A stretch of 64,000 nucleotides of DNA from an uncultured Acidobacteriota bacterium (GTDB taxonomy: Bacteria; Acidobacteriota; UBA6911; RPQK01; JAJDTT01): the NCBI GenBank assembly GCA_951812665.1, contig CATOST010000035.1, positions 1 through 64,000 of the forward strand, in the 5' to 3' direction. Positions 46,939 to 56,231 of this stretch are shown here, in pieces. The position numbers were made by a program, and so were the translations under genes. Numbering within the stretch: the stretch's first letter is position 1; every line of letters starts with the position of its first letter. The notes under the pieces are model-generated. The model ran no database searches, was not told where the DNA came from, and was given only the letters and a program-made list of their open reading frames with translations.

Positions 46939-48107
46939 TGCGGATTCGAACGGGCCTGGACCTCCTATTGGACCAGCGGCTGGACCTGGTGGCCGGCAAG
47001 CGGGTCACCGTCATCGCCCACGCCGCCTCGGTGGACTCCCGCATCCGCAACATCGTCGACCTGCTTCGACATCATCCCGAGATCGAGCTGGTTTCGGTCA
47101 TGGGCCCGCAGCACGGCATTTACGGAGAGACCCAGGACAACATGGTGGAGTGGGAGGGTTACCGGGACCCGGACTCGAAACTCCCGTTTCACAGCCTCTA
47201 CGGAGAGACACGGCGGCCCACCCCAACCATGTTGTCGGGAACCGACGTCCTGGTGTTCGACCTGCAGGACGTGGGCGCCCGTTACTACACCTTCATCCAC
47301 ACTCTGGCCCTGGTGCTGGAGGCCGCGGGCGAGTCGGGGAAGGAGGTCGTGGTCCTGGACCGTCCCAATCCCATCGGCGGCGTCCAGTTGGAGGGTCCGG
47401 TGCTGGATCCGGCCTTCCGCTCCTTCGTGGGATTGTATCCGCTACCGATCCGGCACGGGATGACCATGGGAGAGATCGCCGGCTACCTGAACTCGGAGTT
47501 CGGGTTGGGATGCTCGCTCCGGGTGCTCCCGATGCAGGGTTGGAAACGGGAGATGTACTTCGAGGATACCGGCCTGCCCTGGGTCATGCCCTCTCCCAAC
47601 ATGCCCTCGGTGGAGACGGCACTGGTCTATCCGGGACTCTGCCTGCTGGAAGGGACCAACGTCTCGGAGGGAAGGGGGACCACGAGACCCTTCGAACTCT
47701 CGGGAGCCCCCTGGATTTCGGCTCCGGAACTCGCCGCCGAACTGGAATGCGCCCGGCTTCCGGGAGTCCGTTTTCGGCCCCTCTATTTCATTCCCACCTT
47801 TCACAAATGGGCCGGCGGGCGGGTGGGGGGAATCCAGATCCACGTCACCGACCGGGCCCGTTACCAACCCTTTCTGACCGGGCTGGTCCTGGTGCGCCTG
47901 TATCGGGAGTTGAGCGACGGAAGATTCGAGTGGAAGCCGCCGCCCTACGAATATGAGATGGAGAAACTTCCGTTCGATATTCTCTGCGGCACCGATCGCC
48001 TCCGGCTCCAATTGGAAGACGGGACGGCGCCCCAGGACGCGGCCCGGCAATGGCAGCCCCGGCTCGAGGCCTTCCAAGAGGTGCGGAGGAAGTATCTGCT
48101 CTATTGA
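46938..48107 (+). CDS. namZ: NamZ-like exo-beta-N-acetylmuramidase (DUF1343, GH171)
   Basis: 389 residues of the DUF1343 family. Conserved blocks: VMGPQHGIYGETQDNM, PFHSLYGETRRPTPTML, VFDLQDVGARYYTFIHTLAL, VVLDRPNPIGGVQLEGPVLD, IRHGMTMGEIAGYLNSEFG, PWVMPSPNMPSVETALVYPG and LLEGTNVSEGRGTTRPFEL. NamZ releases MurNAc from the non-reducing end of peptidoglycan fragments. Most homologues are exported; here the chain starts MRIRTGLDLLLDQRLDLVAG with no signal peptide, which suggests cytoplasmic action. It overlaps mqnA upstream and is 25 bp before the CYTH gene. Confidence 0.86.
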   Translation: MRIRTGLDLLLDQRLDLVAGKRVTVIAHAASVDSRIRNIVDLLRHHPEIELVSVMGPQHGIYGETQDNMVEWEGYRDPDSKLPFHSLYGETRRPTPTMLSGTDVLVFDLQDVGARYYTFIHTLALVLEAAGESGKEVVVLDRPNPIGGVQLEGPVLDPAFRSFVGLYPLPIRHGMTMGEIAGYLNSEFGLGCSLRVLPMQGWKREMYFEDTGLPWVMPSPNMPSVETALVYPGLCLLEGTNVSEGRGTTRPFELSGAPWISAPELAAELECARLPGVRFRPLYFIPTFHKWAGGRVGGIQIHVTDRARYQPFLTGLVLVRLYRELSDGRFEWKPPPYEYEMEKLPFDILCGTDRLRLQLEDGTAPQDAARQWQPRLEAFQEVRRKYLLY

Positions 48108-48132
48108 CGGCGTGAAGGACGAGAGGCGACGA

Positions 48133-48702
48133 GTGTCGGAGGAGAGGCGGCAACCGCCCCTGGAGATCGAAGCCAAGGTTCCTCTCGAAGTGGAGGGATT
48201 CGGCGGCTTGCGCTCCCGGCTGCGGGAGCTCGGGGCCCGCCTCAGCCGGCCCCGCCTGCGGGAAGAGAACACCCTCTTCGACTTCCCCGACGGAAGATTG
48301 GAGCAGGCCGATTCCGCCCTGCGGGTCCGGTCCTTCGGTCAGGAGTGCCTGCTGACCTACAAGGGGAAGAGCCGGGAGCACTCCTTTCTGAAGTTGCGGG
48401 AAGAGATCGAGACCGGGGTGGAGGACGCCGCCGCGCTGGTCGAACTGCTCCAGGCTCTGGGGCTTCGAAAGGCCTTTCACTACTGGAAGTATCGCGAGAT
48501 CTACGACCTGGAAATGCACACCGGAGCCGTCATCATCGCGCTGGACGAGACGCCGATCGGTTTTTTCGCCGAGGTCGAAGGCCCGGAGGAATCGATTCAG
48601 GCGGTGGTCGACCTCATGGGTTGGGACCCGGCGTCGTTCATTCGGGAAAGCTACCCCAAGTTGTATCGGGAGCACGGCCTCGGGTCGCCGGGAGTGGAAT
48701 GA
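48133..48702 (+). CDS. CYTH domain protein (triphosphate tunnel metalloenzyme / CyaB-ThTPase type)
   Basis: About 189 residues. The CYTH signature ExExK is present (LEIEAKV), followed by alternating charged strands (LREENTLFDFPDGRLEQADS, ALRVRSFGQECLLTYKGKSR) and an acidic strand (FFAEVEGPEESIQAVVDLMG) that line the tunnel. Such enzymes use triphosphates or polyphosphates (thiamine triphosphatase, triphosphatase, class IV adenylate cyclase). The GTG at 48133 with GAGAGG 6 bp upstream is chosen; GTG 48112 is possible. ATGA overlap with the nucleotidyltransferase gene. Confidence 0.85.
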   Translation: MSEERRQPPLEIEAKVPLEVEGFGGLRSRLRELGARLSRPRLREENTLFDFPDGRLEQADSALRVRSFGQECLLTYKGKSREHSFLKLREEIETGVEDAAALVELLQALGLRKAFHYWKYREIYDLEMHTGAVIIALDETPIGFFAEVEGPEESIQAVVDLMGWDPASFIRESYPKLYREHGLGSPGVE

Positions 48703-49709
48703 AGGGAATGATTCTGGCGGCCGGGCTGGGCAGCCGCCTGCGACCCCTGACCTGGATCCGGGCCAAGCCGGCCGTACCCCTCTTGAACCGTCCCCTGATC
48801 CGCTACGCCTTCGACCTGCTGGATTCTCTGCGGATCCGGGAGGTGGTGGTGAACCTGCACCACTTGCGCGGGTCGGTGACCCAAGCTCTGGAAGGGGTGA
48901 CGCCCACGGTGCGTTTCTCACCGGAACGGGAGATCTTGGGCACGGCCGGTGCCGTGGGGCGGGTCCGGGACTTCTGGGGGCCGGAACCCTTCGTGGTCTG
49001 CAACGGGAAGATCTATTTCGAACAGGATCTGGGCCCGGTGCTGGCCGCCCACCAGGAGAGCCGGGCGCTGGCGACCCTGGTTCTGGTGCCGCGGAAACCG
49101 GAAGATCCCTTCCGCCCCGTCTTCCTGGCCGGGGACGGGCGGATTCGAGCCTTCGGCCAGGATCTGCCCGGGCGGCCGAGCGGGCCCGGATACGTGTTCA
49201 CCGGCGTCCAGATCCTCTCTCCGGGCGTCCTGGACCTGATTCCGGAGGGTCCCTCGGACCTGGTCAAGCACATCTACGAGCCGCTGGTGGCCCAGCGCGG
49301 CCCGGTCACGGGTTTCGTCAGCCGGGCCCACTGGTTCGAGTGCAGCACCCCCGAACGCTACCTGGAAAAGTCGATGGAACTGCTTGCTCGAAGGGGTCTC
49401 AACGCTCTGCCGGGAGGTTCCGGTGGGATGGATTGCCACCAGCTGGTTCGGGGGCGGGGAGTCCGGGTCCCGGAGGGAACCTCGCTCGAGCGCTGCGTGG
49501 TCTGGGACGGCGCCCGCCTGGGCTCCCGTTGCCGGCTGCGGGACTCGATCGTGGCCGGTGAAGTGCAGATTCCAGCCGGGACGCGGCTCGCACAAGTCGT
49601 AGTCACTCCCCCCTTCCGGGAGCCGCTCCGGCCCACCGGCGAAACGCACCCGGACTATTGGACCTGGCCCCTGGGAAGGCGCCGGCCGGGAAGGGAAAGC
49701 AGGCGCTAG
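48699..49709 (+). CDS. murU: MurU-like nucleotidyltransferase with hexapeptide-type C-terminus
   Basis: 336 residues. Nucleotidyltransferase N-terminus with MILAAGLGSRLRPLTWIRAK and PAVPLLNRPLIRYAFDLL. In the MurU/GlmU/RmlA fold a metal-binding Asp follows the strand as NGD; here it is VVCNGKIYFEQD, so Lys replaces Asp. The second metal site, usually W-D-x-GTPE, reads HWFECSTPERYLEKSME. The last 90 residues (GVRVPEGTSLERCVVWDGAR with LGSRCRLRDSIVAGEVQIPA) look like left-handed beta-helix. MurU converts MurNAc-1-P and UTP to UDP-MurNAc; the assignment rests mainly on the adjacent AmgK-like kinase. A sugar-1-P guanylyltransferase is an alternative. Its stop codon is the first TAG of the inserted repeat. 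Confidence 0.7.
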   Translation: MKGMILAAGLGSRLRPLTWIRAKPAVPLLNRPLIRYAFDLLDSLRIREVVVNLHHLRGSVTQALEGVTPTVRFSPEREILGTAGAVGRVRDFWGPEPFVVCNGKIYFEQDLGPVLAAHQESRALATLVLVPRKPEDPFRPVFLAGDGRIRAFGQDLPGRPSGPGYVFTGVQILSPGVLDLIPEGPSDLVKHIYEPLVAQRGPVTGFVSRAHWFECSTPERYLEKSMELLARRGLNALPGGSGGMDCHQLVRGRGVRVPEGTSLERCVVWDGARLGSRCRLRDSIVAGEVQIPAGTRLAQVVVTPPFREPLRPTGETHPDYWTWPLGRRRPGRESRR

Positions 49710-49871
49710 CAGTCCGTGGTGAAAGTCCCGCGAGCACCGAGACCGTTCCTGTGCCCGCCGGACAAGGCGCGATTCGGGTGCATACCGGGAGTATGTGCCC
49801 GAATCGCAACGCCGTCCGCGCACGATGCAGGGACGGTCGAATGCCGTGATGACTTTTGCCACGGGCTGCTA
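49707..49871. repeat. ~165-bp palindromic element, copy 4
   Basis: Starts TAGCAGTCCGTGGTGAAAGT and ends CACGGGCTGCTA; same orientation as copy 2. The first TAG supplies the stop codon of the nucleotidyltransferase gene. It separates that gene from the AmgK-like kinase, which begins 37 bp further on. It is the only full copy between two genes of the same strand. Confidence 0.85.
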
Positions 49872-49907
49872 GAGGGCCACCCCGTCAGGGTAGAGTGGAC
49901 TTGAGCC

Positions 49908-50906
49908 ATGCAGGTCGACGAACGGATCCATCGGTTCCTGGAAAAGGAGCTGCCCGGGGGCGGCGCCGTGGGAATCCGGAAGCTGAAAGGAGACGCCTCC
50001 ACCCGCGAATACTTCAGGTGCGGGGTCTCGGAATCGGAGACCGCGATCCTGACCCTGTACCCGGAGCCTTTCGATCCGGCCGAGTCGACTTATGTTCAGG
50101 TTTATCGACTGCTCGACCGGATCGGCTTGCCGATTCCGCGGATCTATGCCGTCGACGGGGATCTGGGTGTGGTGCTGCAGGAAGACCTGGGGGACGTGAC
50201 CTTGGAACGGCGCCTGCGCGGGTCGGGAAGCCGGGAGCGGAAACGGCTGCTGGGTCAGGCCGCCGAGCACCTGATCGTCCTCCAGCGGGAGGGACCCCAG
50301 GCGGCGAACCCGGGCTGGCCGGTGCTGCAATTAGCCTTCGACCTGGAGAAACTGACCTGGGAGCTCCAGTTCTTTCGGCGCCACTATCTGGAAGGGTATT
50401 CCTCCCTCCGCGTGGAGGGTGAGAAGCTCGCGTCGGAGTTCCTGGCGCTCTGCAGCGAGCTCTCCGAGGCCGAACGATTCGTCTGCCACCGGGACTACCA
50501 GGTCCGGAACCTGATGCTGAAAGAGGGACGGGTCTACATGATCGACTTTCAGGACGCCCGCCTCGGACCCCAGGCCTACGACCTGGTGTCGCTGCTGATG
50601 GATTCCATCGATCTGGCTCCCGGCGAGGTCGAGGAGCTCGTAGACTCCTACCTGCGGCGGGGAGCGCCGTCGGTGGACGCCCGCCAGTTTTGGCGCCAGT
50701 TCCAGCTCACGACGATTCAAAGACTCCTGAAGGCGTTGGGCACCTTCGGGTACCAGGCTGGAACACTGGGGAGAGAGTCGTACCGAGCCTACATCCCGGG
50801 CACCCTGGAGCGAGTCGCCACCGCCTTGAAGACGATTCCCGAGTTCCCCTATATTCGTGGTCTGGTCGAGGCGCAGGTGGCTGCGGCAGGGCGGGTTTCA
50901 TGCTGA
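49908..50906 (+). CDS. amgK: AmgK-like sugar-1-kinase (aminoglycoside phosphotransferase fold)
   Basis: 332 residues. Kinase elements: [17 protein letters not shown] (substrate/phosphate loop), [16 protein letters not shown], Brenner loop [14 protein letters not shown] with His194, Asp196 and Asn201, and the metal-binding [20 protein letters not shown] with Asp213. This arrangement matches the AmgK/anhydro-sugar kinase group, which phosphorylates MurNAc or GlcNAc at C1. Its neighbour is a MurU-like nucleotidyltransferase and, further up, a NamZ-like muramidase, which supports MurNAc recycling. ATG 49908. Stop overlaps the asnS start by 7 bp. Confidence 0.78.
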   Translation: MQVDERIHRFLEKELPGGGAVGIRKLKGDASTREYFRCGVSESETAILTLYPEPFDPAESTYVQVYRLLDRIGLPIPRIYAVDGDLGVVLQEDLGDVTLERRLRGSGSRERKRLLGQAAEHLIVLQREGPQAANPGWPVLQLAFDLEKLTWELQFFRRHYLEGYSSLRVEGEKLASEFLALCSELSEAERFVCHRDYQVRNLMLKEGRVYMIDFQDARLGPQAYDLVSLLMDSIDLAPGEVEELVDSYLRRGAPSVDARQFWRQFQLTTIQRLLKALGTFGYQAGTLGRESYRAYIPGTLERVATALKTIPEFPYIRGLVEAQVAAAGRVSC

Positions 50907-52195
50907 CCCAAGTCTACATTCGGGACATCCCGGCCCAGGTGGGACGCGAGATCAGCATCAAGGGTTGGCTCTACAACAAGACCCACAAGGGACGGTTGTG
51001 GTTCCTCCTGGTCCGGGACGGGACCGGTGTGATTCAGTCGGTTCTGTTCAAGGGGAACGTCGCCCCGGAGGTCTTCGAGGCCGCCGAGGCTCTGACTCAG
51101 GAATCGTCCCTCCGGATTACCGGGACCGTGCGGCGGGACCAGCGGGCTCCCGGCGGCTACGAGTTGGACGCCAGCGCGATGGAGGTGGTGCAGATCGCGC
51201 AAAGCTACCCCATCACTCCCAAAGAGCACGGAACCTCCTTTCTCATGGATCACCGGCATCTCTGGCTGAGGTCGTCGCGGCAGCACGCGATCCTGCGGAT
51301 TCGGCATCAGCTGATCAAGGCCGCTCGCGACTTCTTCGACGGGCGGGGATTCGTGCTGGTGGACACGCCGATCCTGACTCCGGTCGCGTGCGAAGGGACG
51401 ACGAATCTATTCCCGGTGAAGTACTTCGACACCCCGGCCTATCTGAGCCAGAGCGGGCAGCTGTACAGCGAGGCCTCCTGCATGGCCTTCGGCAAGGTCT
51501 ACTGTTTCGGCCCCACCTTCCGCGCCGAGAAATCCAAGACCCGCCGGCACCTGATGGAGTTCTGGATGGTGGAGCCGGAAGTGGCCTACGCCGATCTGGA
51601 CGACATCATGGTCCTGGCCGAGGAGTTCGTCTCCTACCTGGTGGCGCAGGCCTTGCAGGAACGGGCGGAGGAACTGTCGATCCTGGAACGGGACACCGGA
51701 CTGCTGGAGCAGGTGACACCTCCGTTTCCCAGGCTCACCTATGCCGAAGCCTTCGATCTGCTGGAGCAGGAGGGCAGCGAGACGCCTCGGGGAGCGGACC
51801 TGGGAGGAACCGACGAGACCATCATCTCCTCCCGGTTCGACCGGCCGGTCCTGGTTCACCGCTATCCCTCCGCCGTCAAGGGCTTCTACATGGAACCGGA
51901 TCCCGAGAACCCGGACCTGGCCCTCTGCATGGACATGCTGGCGCCGGAGGGGTACGGAGAAATCATCGGGGGAAGCCAGCGGATCCACGACTACGATCTC
52001 CTGATGGAACGGGTGCGGGAGCACAACCTCCCCGCCGAGCCTCTCTCCTGGTACCTGGACCTGCGGAAGTACGGCAGCGTGCCCCACTCCGGTTTCGGCC
52101 TGGGAATCGAACGCGTCCTCTCCTGGATCTGTGGGATCCCCCACGTCCGGGAGACCATCCCCTTTCCCAGGATGCTCCACCGGCTGTTCCCTTGA
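50900..52195 (+). CDS. asnS: Asparaginyl-tRNA synthetase
   Basis: 431 residues, class IIb synthetase. N-terminal OB domain with [20 protein letters not shown] and [17 protein letters not shown]. Motif 2 at [20 protein letters not shown] with [13 protein letters not shown]; motif 3 at [18 protein letters not shown]. The [11 protein letters not shown] stretch and [20 protein letters not shown] are as expected for AsnRS rather than AspRS, although AspRS-like homologues are close relatives. The ATG lies inside the end of the kinase gene. Confidence 0.9.
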   Translation: MLTQVYIRDIPAQVGREISIKGWLYNKTHKGRLWFLLVRDGTGVIQSVLFKGNVAPEVFEAAEALTQESSLRITGTVRRDQRAPGGYELDASAMEVVQIAQSYPITPKEHGTSFLMDHRHLWLRSSRQHAILRIRHQLIKAARDFFDGRGFVLVDTPILTPVACEGTTNLFPVKYFDTPAYLSQSGQLYSEASCMAFGKVYCFGPTFRAEKSKTRRHLMEFWMVEPEVAYADLDDIMVLAEEFVSYLVAQALQERAEELSILERDTGLLEQVTPPFPRLTYAEAFDLLEQEGSETPRGADLGGTDETIISSRFDRPVLVHRYPSAVKGFYMEPDPENPDLALCMDMLAPEGYGEIIGGSQRIHDYDLLMERVREHNLPAEPLSWYLDLRKYGSVPHSGFGLGIERVLSWICGIPHVRETIPFPRMLHRLFP

Positions 52196-52426
52196 CGAGC
52201 CGCGGCGAATGGAGACCTGGGAGTCTGCGCGGCAGGAATAATCGTAGCGAGAAAGCGGGGAATCGAGGCCGGATTTTCTCGATTTTGAGGTGCATAGTTG
52301 TTCTATTCGCCGAGAAATCGAGGAAATATGGACCGACTCTACCGCTTTCGCAGTAGATCAATTCCTGCCGCGCAGGCTCCTGGGCCCTGCTATTGGTATG
52401 ATTCATCCTCAGGGGGAGCGACCCGG

Positions 52427-53357
52427 TTGCTGGACGGCAAGAAGGTCGCCGCCCAGATCGAGAGTGAATTGTCGCAAGAGATCCGGGCGCTGAGGGCGGG
52501 AGACGTGATTCCGGGTCTGGCCACGGTCCTGGTGGGAGACAACCCGGCCTCCCGCTTCTACGTGGCCAGCAAAGCCCGGGCCTGCCGCGAGTTGGGAATG
52601 CATTCGGAAGCGGTGGAGCTTTCGGAGGAGACCACCACCGGGAAACTGCTGGCGGTGGTCCACAGGCTCAACGAATCGGACCGGATCGACGCCATCCTGG
52701 TTCAGATGCCCCTGCCTTCCCACATCGACACCCAGCGGACGCTGCTGGCGGTCCGGCCCGACAAGGACGTGGATGGGTTCCACCCGGTGAACACGGGAAG
52801 ACTCTGCGCCGGCAATCCGGGCCTGGTGCCCTGTACGCCGCTGGGAATCATGGAACTGCTGTTCCGCGAGCGTATTCCGCTCCGGGGGGCCGAGGCGGTG
52901 GTGGTGGGAAGAAGCAACATCGTGGGCAAACCCATGTTCTTTCTGCTGCTTCAGGAGCACGCCACGGTGACGGTCTGTCACTCCCGGACCCGGGACCTGC
53001 CCGGGTCTGCCGCCGCGCCGATATTCTGATCGCCGCGGTGGGACGGCCGGCTCTGCTCACGCGGGACTACATCAAGAAGGGCGCCGTCGTCGTCGACGTG
53101 GGAGGTCAACCTGCTCCGGGGCCGGAACCAGGTGCTGCGTCTGTTCGGCGACCGGTTCGCGCAAGCTGGCGGCGTTCGGACCCAGAGGGGCTCGGTGCTG
53201 GTGGGTGACGTCCATCCCCAGGCCGCGCCGGGATGGGCGGCGGCGGTGACGCCGGTGCCAGGCGGAGTCGGCCCCTTGACCATCGCGCTCCTGATGAAGA
53301 ATACGGTTCGAGCCTGCCGGCAACGACGGGGGAAAAGTCGGCACGGTCTCGCAATAG
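52427..53357 (+). CDS. folD: Bifunctional methylenetetrahydrofolate dehydrogenase/cyclohydrolase FolD (several frameshifts)
   Basis: Folate-binding half is intact: [60 protein letters not shown] with [24 protein letters not shown]-binding [20 protein letters not shown] follows. The frame slips after CHSRTRDLP and continues as [20 protein letters not shown] with [10 protein letters not shown], slips again (extra G) into [18 protein letters not shown], and ends in [20 protein letters not shown]. The TTG at 52427 follows AGGGGGAG at 8 nt. The stop at 53357 needs one more shift. Catalytic Lys in ASKAR is present. Confidence 0.82.
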
Positions 53358-53371
53358 ATCGTGAGGGGAAC

Positions 53372-54345
53372 ATGAACGAGATCAGGAAGACCATCAAATT
53401 TTGGGTCATCGCGGTTGTCTGCCCCTGCTGGCCGCTTCGTCGGTTCAGGTGAGCCAGGTCAAGAAGGTCAAAGTGGGCAAGGCGCCCAACTTCTCCACCC
53501 TGGGGCCGGACGGGCGCTATCTGTTCGTGACCAACTTCGCCTCGGACGAGGTCTCGATCGTGAACTGCGCCACCAATTTAACGGAGAAGAGCTTCTACGC
53601 CGGCTTCAAGCCGCTGGGAATCGCTATTTCGCCCAGCGGAGATCGGATCTACGTCACCAACTTCCAGTCGGGTCTGGTCAAGGTGGTGGACGGAAAGACC
53701 CATCGGATCACCGATGACATCAAGGTGGGCGGGATGCCCACCGACGTGGTGGTGTCTCCCCGAGGGCACACCATCTACGTAGCCAACTACGGCCGGGGCC
53801 GCATCGGACGCGTCGATTTCATCGATACGGCTTCCCCACCGGGTCACCAAGTCGGTGGAAGTGGGCGTGCGGCCGCTGGTGGCCGCCATCTCGGCCTTGG
53901 GCGAGCAGTTGTACGTTCCGTGTGCCGGCTCCAACGACCTCTATGTGATCGACGCCAACGACGGACGGGTGATCAAGGAGATCCCGGTCGGGATCGGTCC
54001 TGACGGCATCGCCTTGACCCCCCGACGGCGAACGGTTGCTGGTGGCCAACAGCGGGACCAACGACCTCTCGGTGGTGGACCTGCTCGACATCGAAGAGAC
54101 GCGCCGGGTTCGGGTGGGAGAGCAAACCCTTCTCCCTGACCGTGAACGCCCAGGGGTACGTCTTCGTGGTGGAAAGTGGAAGTCGCACGATATCCATTTT
54201 GAGTCCCGAACTGAACAAACCTTCGGACCATCGAAGTCGGGAAGAAGCCCATCGACATCCAGGTTTCGCCGACAGCCGCTTCGTCTACGTGACGGACGAG
54301 AAAGAGAATCGGGTCATGGTGCTGAAGATCTTGGGTCTGAGTTGA
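53372..54345 (+). CDS. YVTN-type beta-propeller protein (several frameshifts)
   Basis: From ATG 53372 ([17 protein letters not shown]), with a signal-like N-terminus interrupted by a frameshift near 53410. At least six propeller blades follow, each with a YVTN/LFVTN-type strand: [120 protein letters not shown] and [20 protein letters not shown]. Frame changes near 53835, 54025, 54120 and 54235 fall between or within blades. Such propellers are periplasmic or extracellular and often lie beside redox genes, as here (SoxC/SoxD-like). Specific function unknown. Confidence 0.78.
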
Positions 54346-54455
54346 CGAATTTCGAGCAGGTGCGCCGACTTGTCTCGAGTGACCTGTGCACCTGCAGAAA
54401 TCTGCGCCTTCCCCCGATCTGAAGACTCTGAATTGGAGGGATACGGGAGGGTGCC

Positions 54456-55689
54456 ATGGAAGACGGAAAGCCTGGTCGGGGTTCCGGTGAAGCGAGCCGC
54501 CGTAAATTCCTGAGTCTGGGCGCGGCGGTCGGCGGCTCCCTGATGGCTTGTTCGGACTCGGCGGACACGCCGGCCGGCGGTGGGGTGAAACGCACCGGCA
54601 AGCCGCCGGATCAGTACGGCGAACGCTCGCCGTTCGAAAAGTCGGTCCGGAGGGGGTCGGTCTCGAAATACCCGGAAGCAGGCCTCCGCCCGGACTCCGC
54701 TCCAGGACTCGCACGGTATCCTCACGCCTTCCTCGCTGCATTTCGAACGCCATCATGCGGGTGTTCCGCTCATCGATCCCGCCGAGCACCGCCTCTTGAT
54801 TCACGGTCTGGTGGAACGTCCGCTGATTCTCACGATGGAGGAGTTGAAGACCTTCCCGTCGGTGTCGCGGATCCACTTCATCGAGTGTTCCGGCAACAGC
54901 CGCGGCGAATGGAAATCGAAGCCGGGCGTCACCGCACAGAGCAGCCATGGCATGGCGAGCTGCAGCGAATGGACGGGAGTTCTGCTGTCCGTCCTGCTGG
55001 ACGAGGTCGGGGTGAAGCCCGAAGCCAGGTGGCTCATCGCGGAGGGAGCGGACGCCTGCAAGATGCACCGCAGCCTGCCGCTCGAAAAGTGCCGCGATGA
55101 CGTGATCGTCGCCTACGGACAGAACGGAGAGGCGATCCGTCCGGAGCAGGGGTACCCCCTGCGTCTGGTGGCGCCCGGTCACGAGGGGAACATCAACGTC
55201 AAATGGGTCCGGCGGCTGATGTTGACGGACCAACCCGCAATGGGAAGGGAAGAGACCTCAAAGTACACGGACGTGCTGGCCAACGGCAAGGCCCGGCAAT
55301 TCAGCCTTGCGATGGAGGCCAAATCGGTGGTCACGCGCCCCTCCGGGCGCCAGAAGCTGGCGGGACCGGGATTCGTCGAGATCACGGGGCTGGCCTGGTC
55401 GGGCCTGGGGTTGATCGAGCGGGTGGAGGTTTCCACCGACAACGGCGCGACGTGGTCCGACGCAGCCTTGCAGGAACCTCGGCACCGGATCGCGTTCACC
55501 CGTTTTCGGTTGCCCTGGACCTGGGACGGCACACCGGCGGTGATCCTTTCCCGGGCCACGGACGAAACGGGTTACGTCCAGCCGACCTTGGAAGCTCTGG
55601 TGGAGGCGCGAGGCCGGAATTCCGGCTACCACAACAACTGCATCAAGTCCTGGAAGATCGCCGCCGACGGGAGTGTGACCCATGTCTGA
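54456..55689 (+). CDS. soxC: SoxC-like molybdopterin oxidoreductase (sulfite oxidase family; frameshift near 54690)
   Basis: Tat signal with the twin arginine (EASRRKFLSLGAAVGGSLMA). After YGERSPFEKSV the frame is disturbed and resumes in another frame as RTPLQDSHGILTPSSLHFER with HHAGVPLIDPAEHRLLIHGL. The molybdenum-ligating cysteine is in IHFIECSGNSRGEWKSKPGV. The C-terminal dimerisation (Mo-co dimer) domain is complete: VVTRPSGRQKLAGPGFVEIT, GLGLIERVEVSTDNGATWSD and RNSGYHNNCIKSWKIAADGS. SoxC is the molybdenum subunit of sulfane dehydrogenase SoxCD in thiosulfate oxidation. The adjacent SoxD-like cytochrome supports this; a sulfite dehydrogenase is possible. Confidence 0.82.
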
Positions 55690-56231
55690 TCGCGCCAGGG
55701 GATACTGGCCGGTGTTCGTCGTGGCCGGTCTGCTCGTGGGCGCCGGTGCCGCCCAATCGTCGAAGTACAAGGTCGGCCGCGCGCCGACGGCGGACGAGGT
55801 CAAGGCCTGGAGCATTACCATTTTCCGGACGGAACGGGGCTCCCCGGAAGGGAGCGGAAACCGCCGCCGAGGGCAAGGAGGTCTATGCCCGCCGTTGCTC
55901 GGAGTGCCACGGCACCACGGCCCAGGGCGGGGAGTCGTCGGCGCTGGTGGGCGGGCAAGGAAGCCTCACAAGCGCCAAGCCCCTGAAGACGGTCGGCAGC
56001 TATTGGCCCTATGCGACGACGCTCTGGGACTACGTGAACCGCACCATGCCCTTCCACAATCCCGGCATCCTGACCGACGACCAGGTCTATTCCGTCGTCG
56101 CCTACGTTCTGCATTTGAACGAAATCGTGGACGAGAACGAAGAGCTGAACCGGGAGACGCTCCCCCAGGTCCTGATGCCCAACCGGGAAGGGTTCGTGAA
56201 GGACGATCGCCCCGACGTGGGCCTGAAGTAG
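55682..56231 (+). CDS. soxD: SoxD-like c-type cytochrome (frameshift near 55840)
   Basis: ATG 55682 lies inside the end of soxC, an 8-bp overlap. Signal-type N-terminus (YWPVFVVAGLLVGAGAAQSS), then KVGRAPTADEVKAWSITIFR. The next frame gives DGTGLPEGSGTAAEGKEVYA and RRCSECHGTTAQGGESSALV, with one CxxCH haem site. The distal Met candidates are in TMPFHNPGILTDDQVYSVVA. About 180 residues, matching the first cytochrome domain of SoxD only; many SoxD proteins carry two haems, so this is a short form. Probable electron acceptor of the SoxC-like enzyme. Confidence 0.8.
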
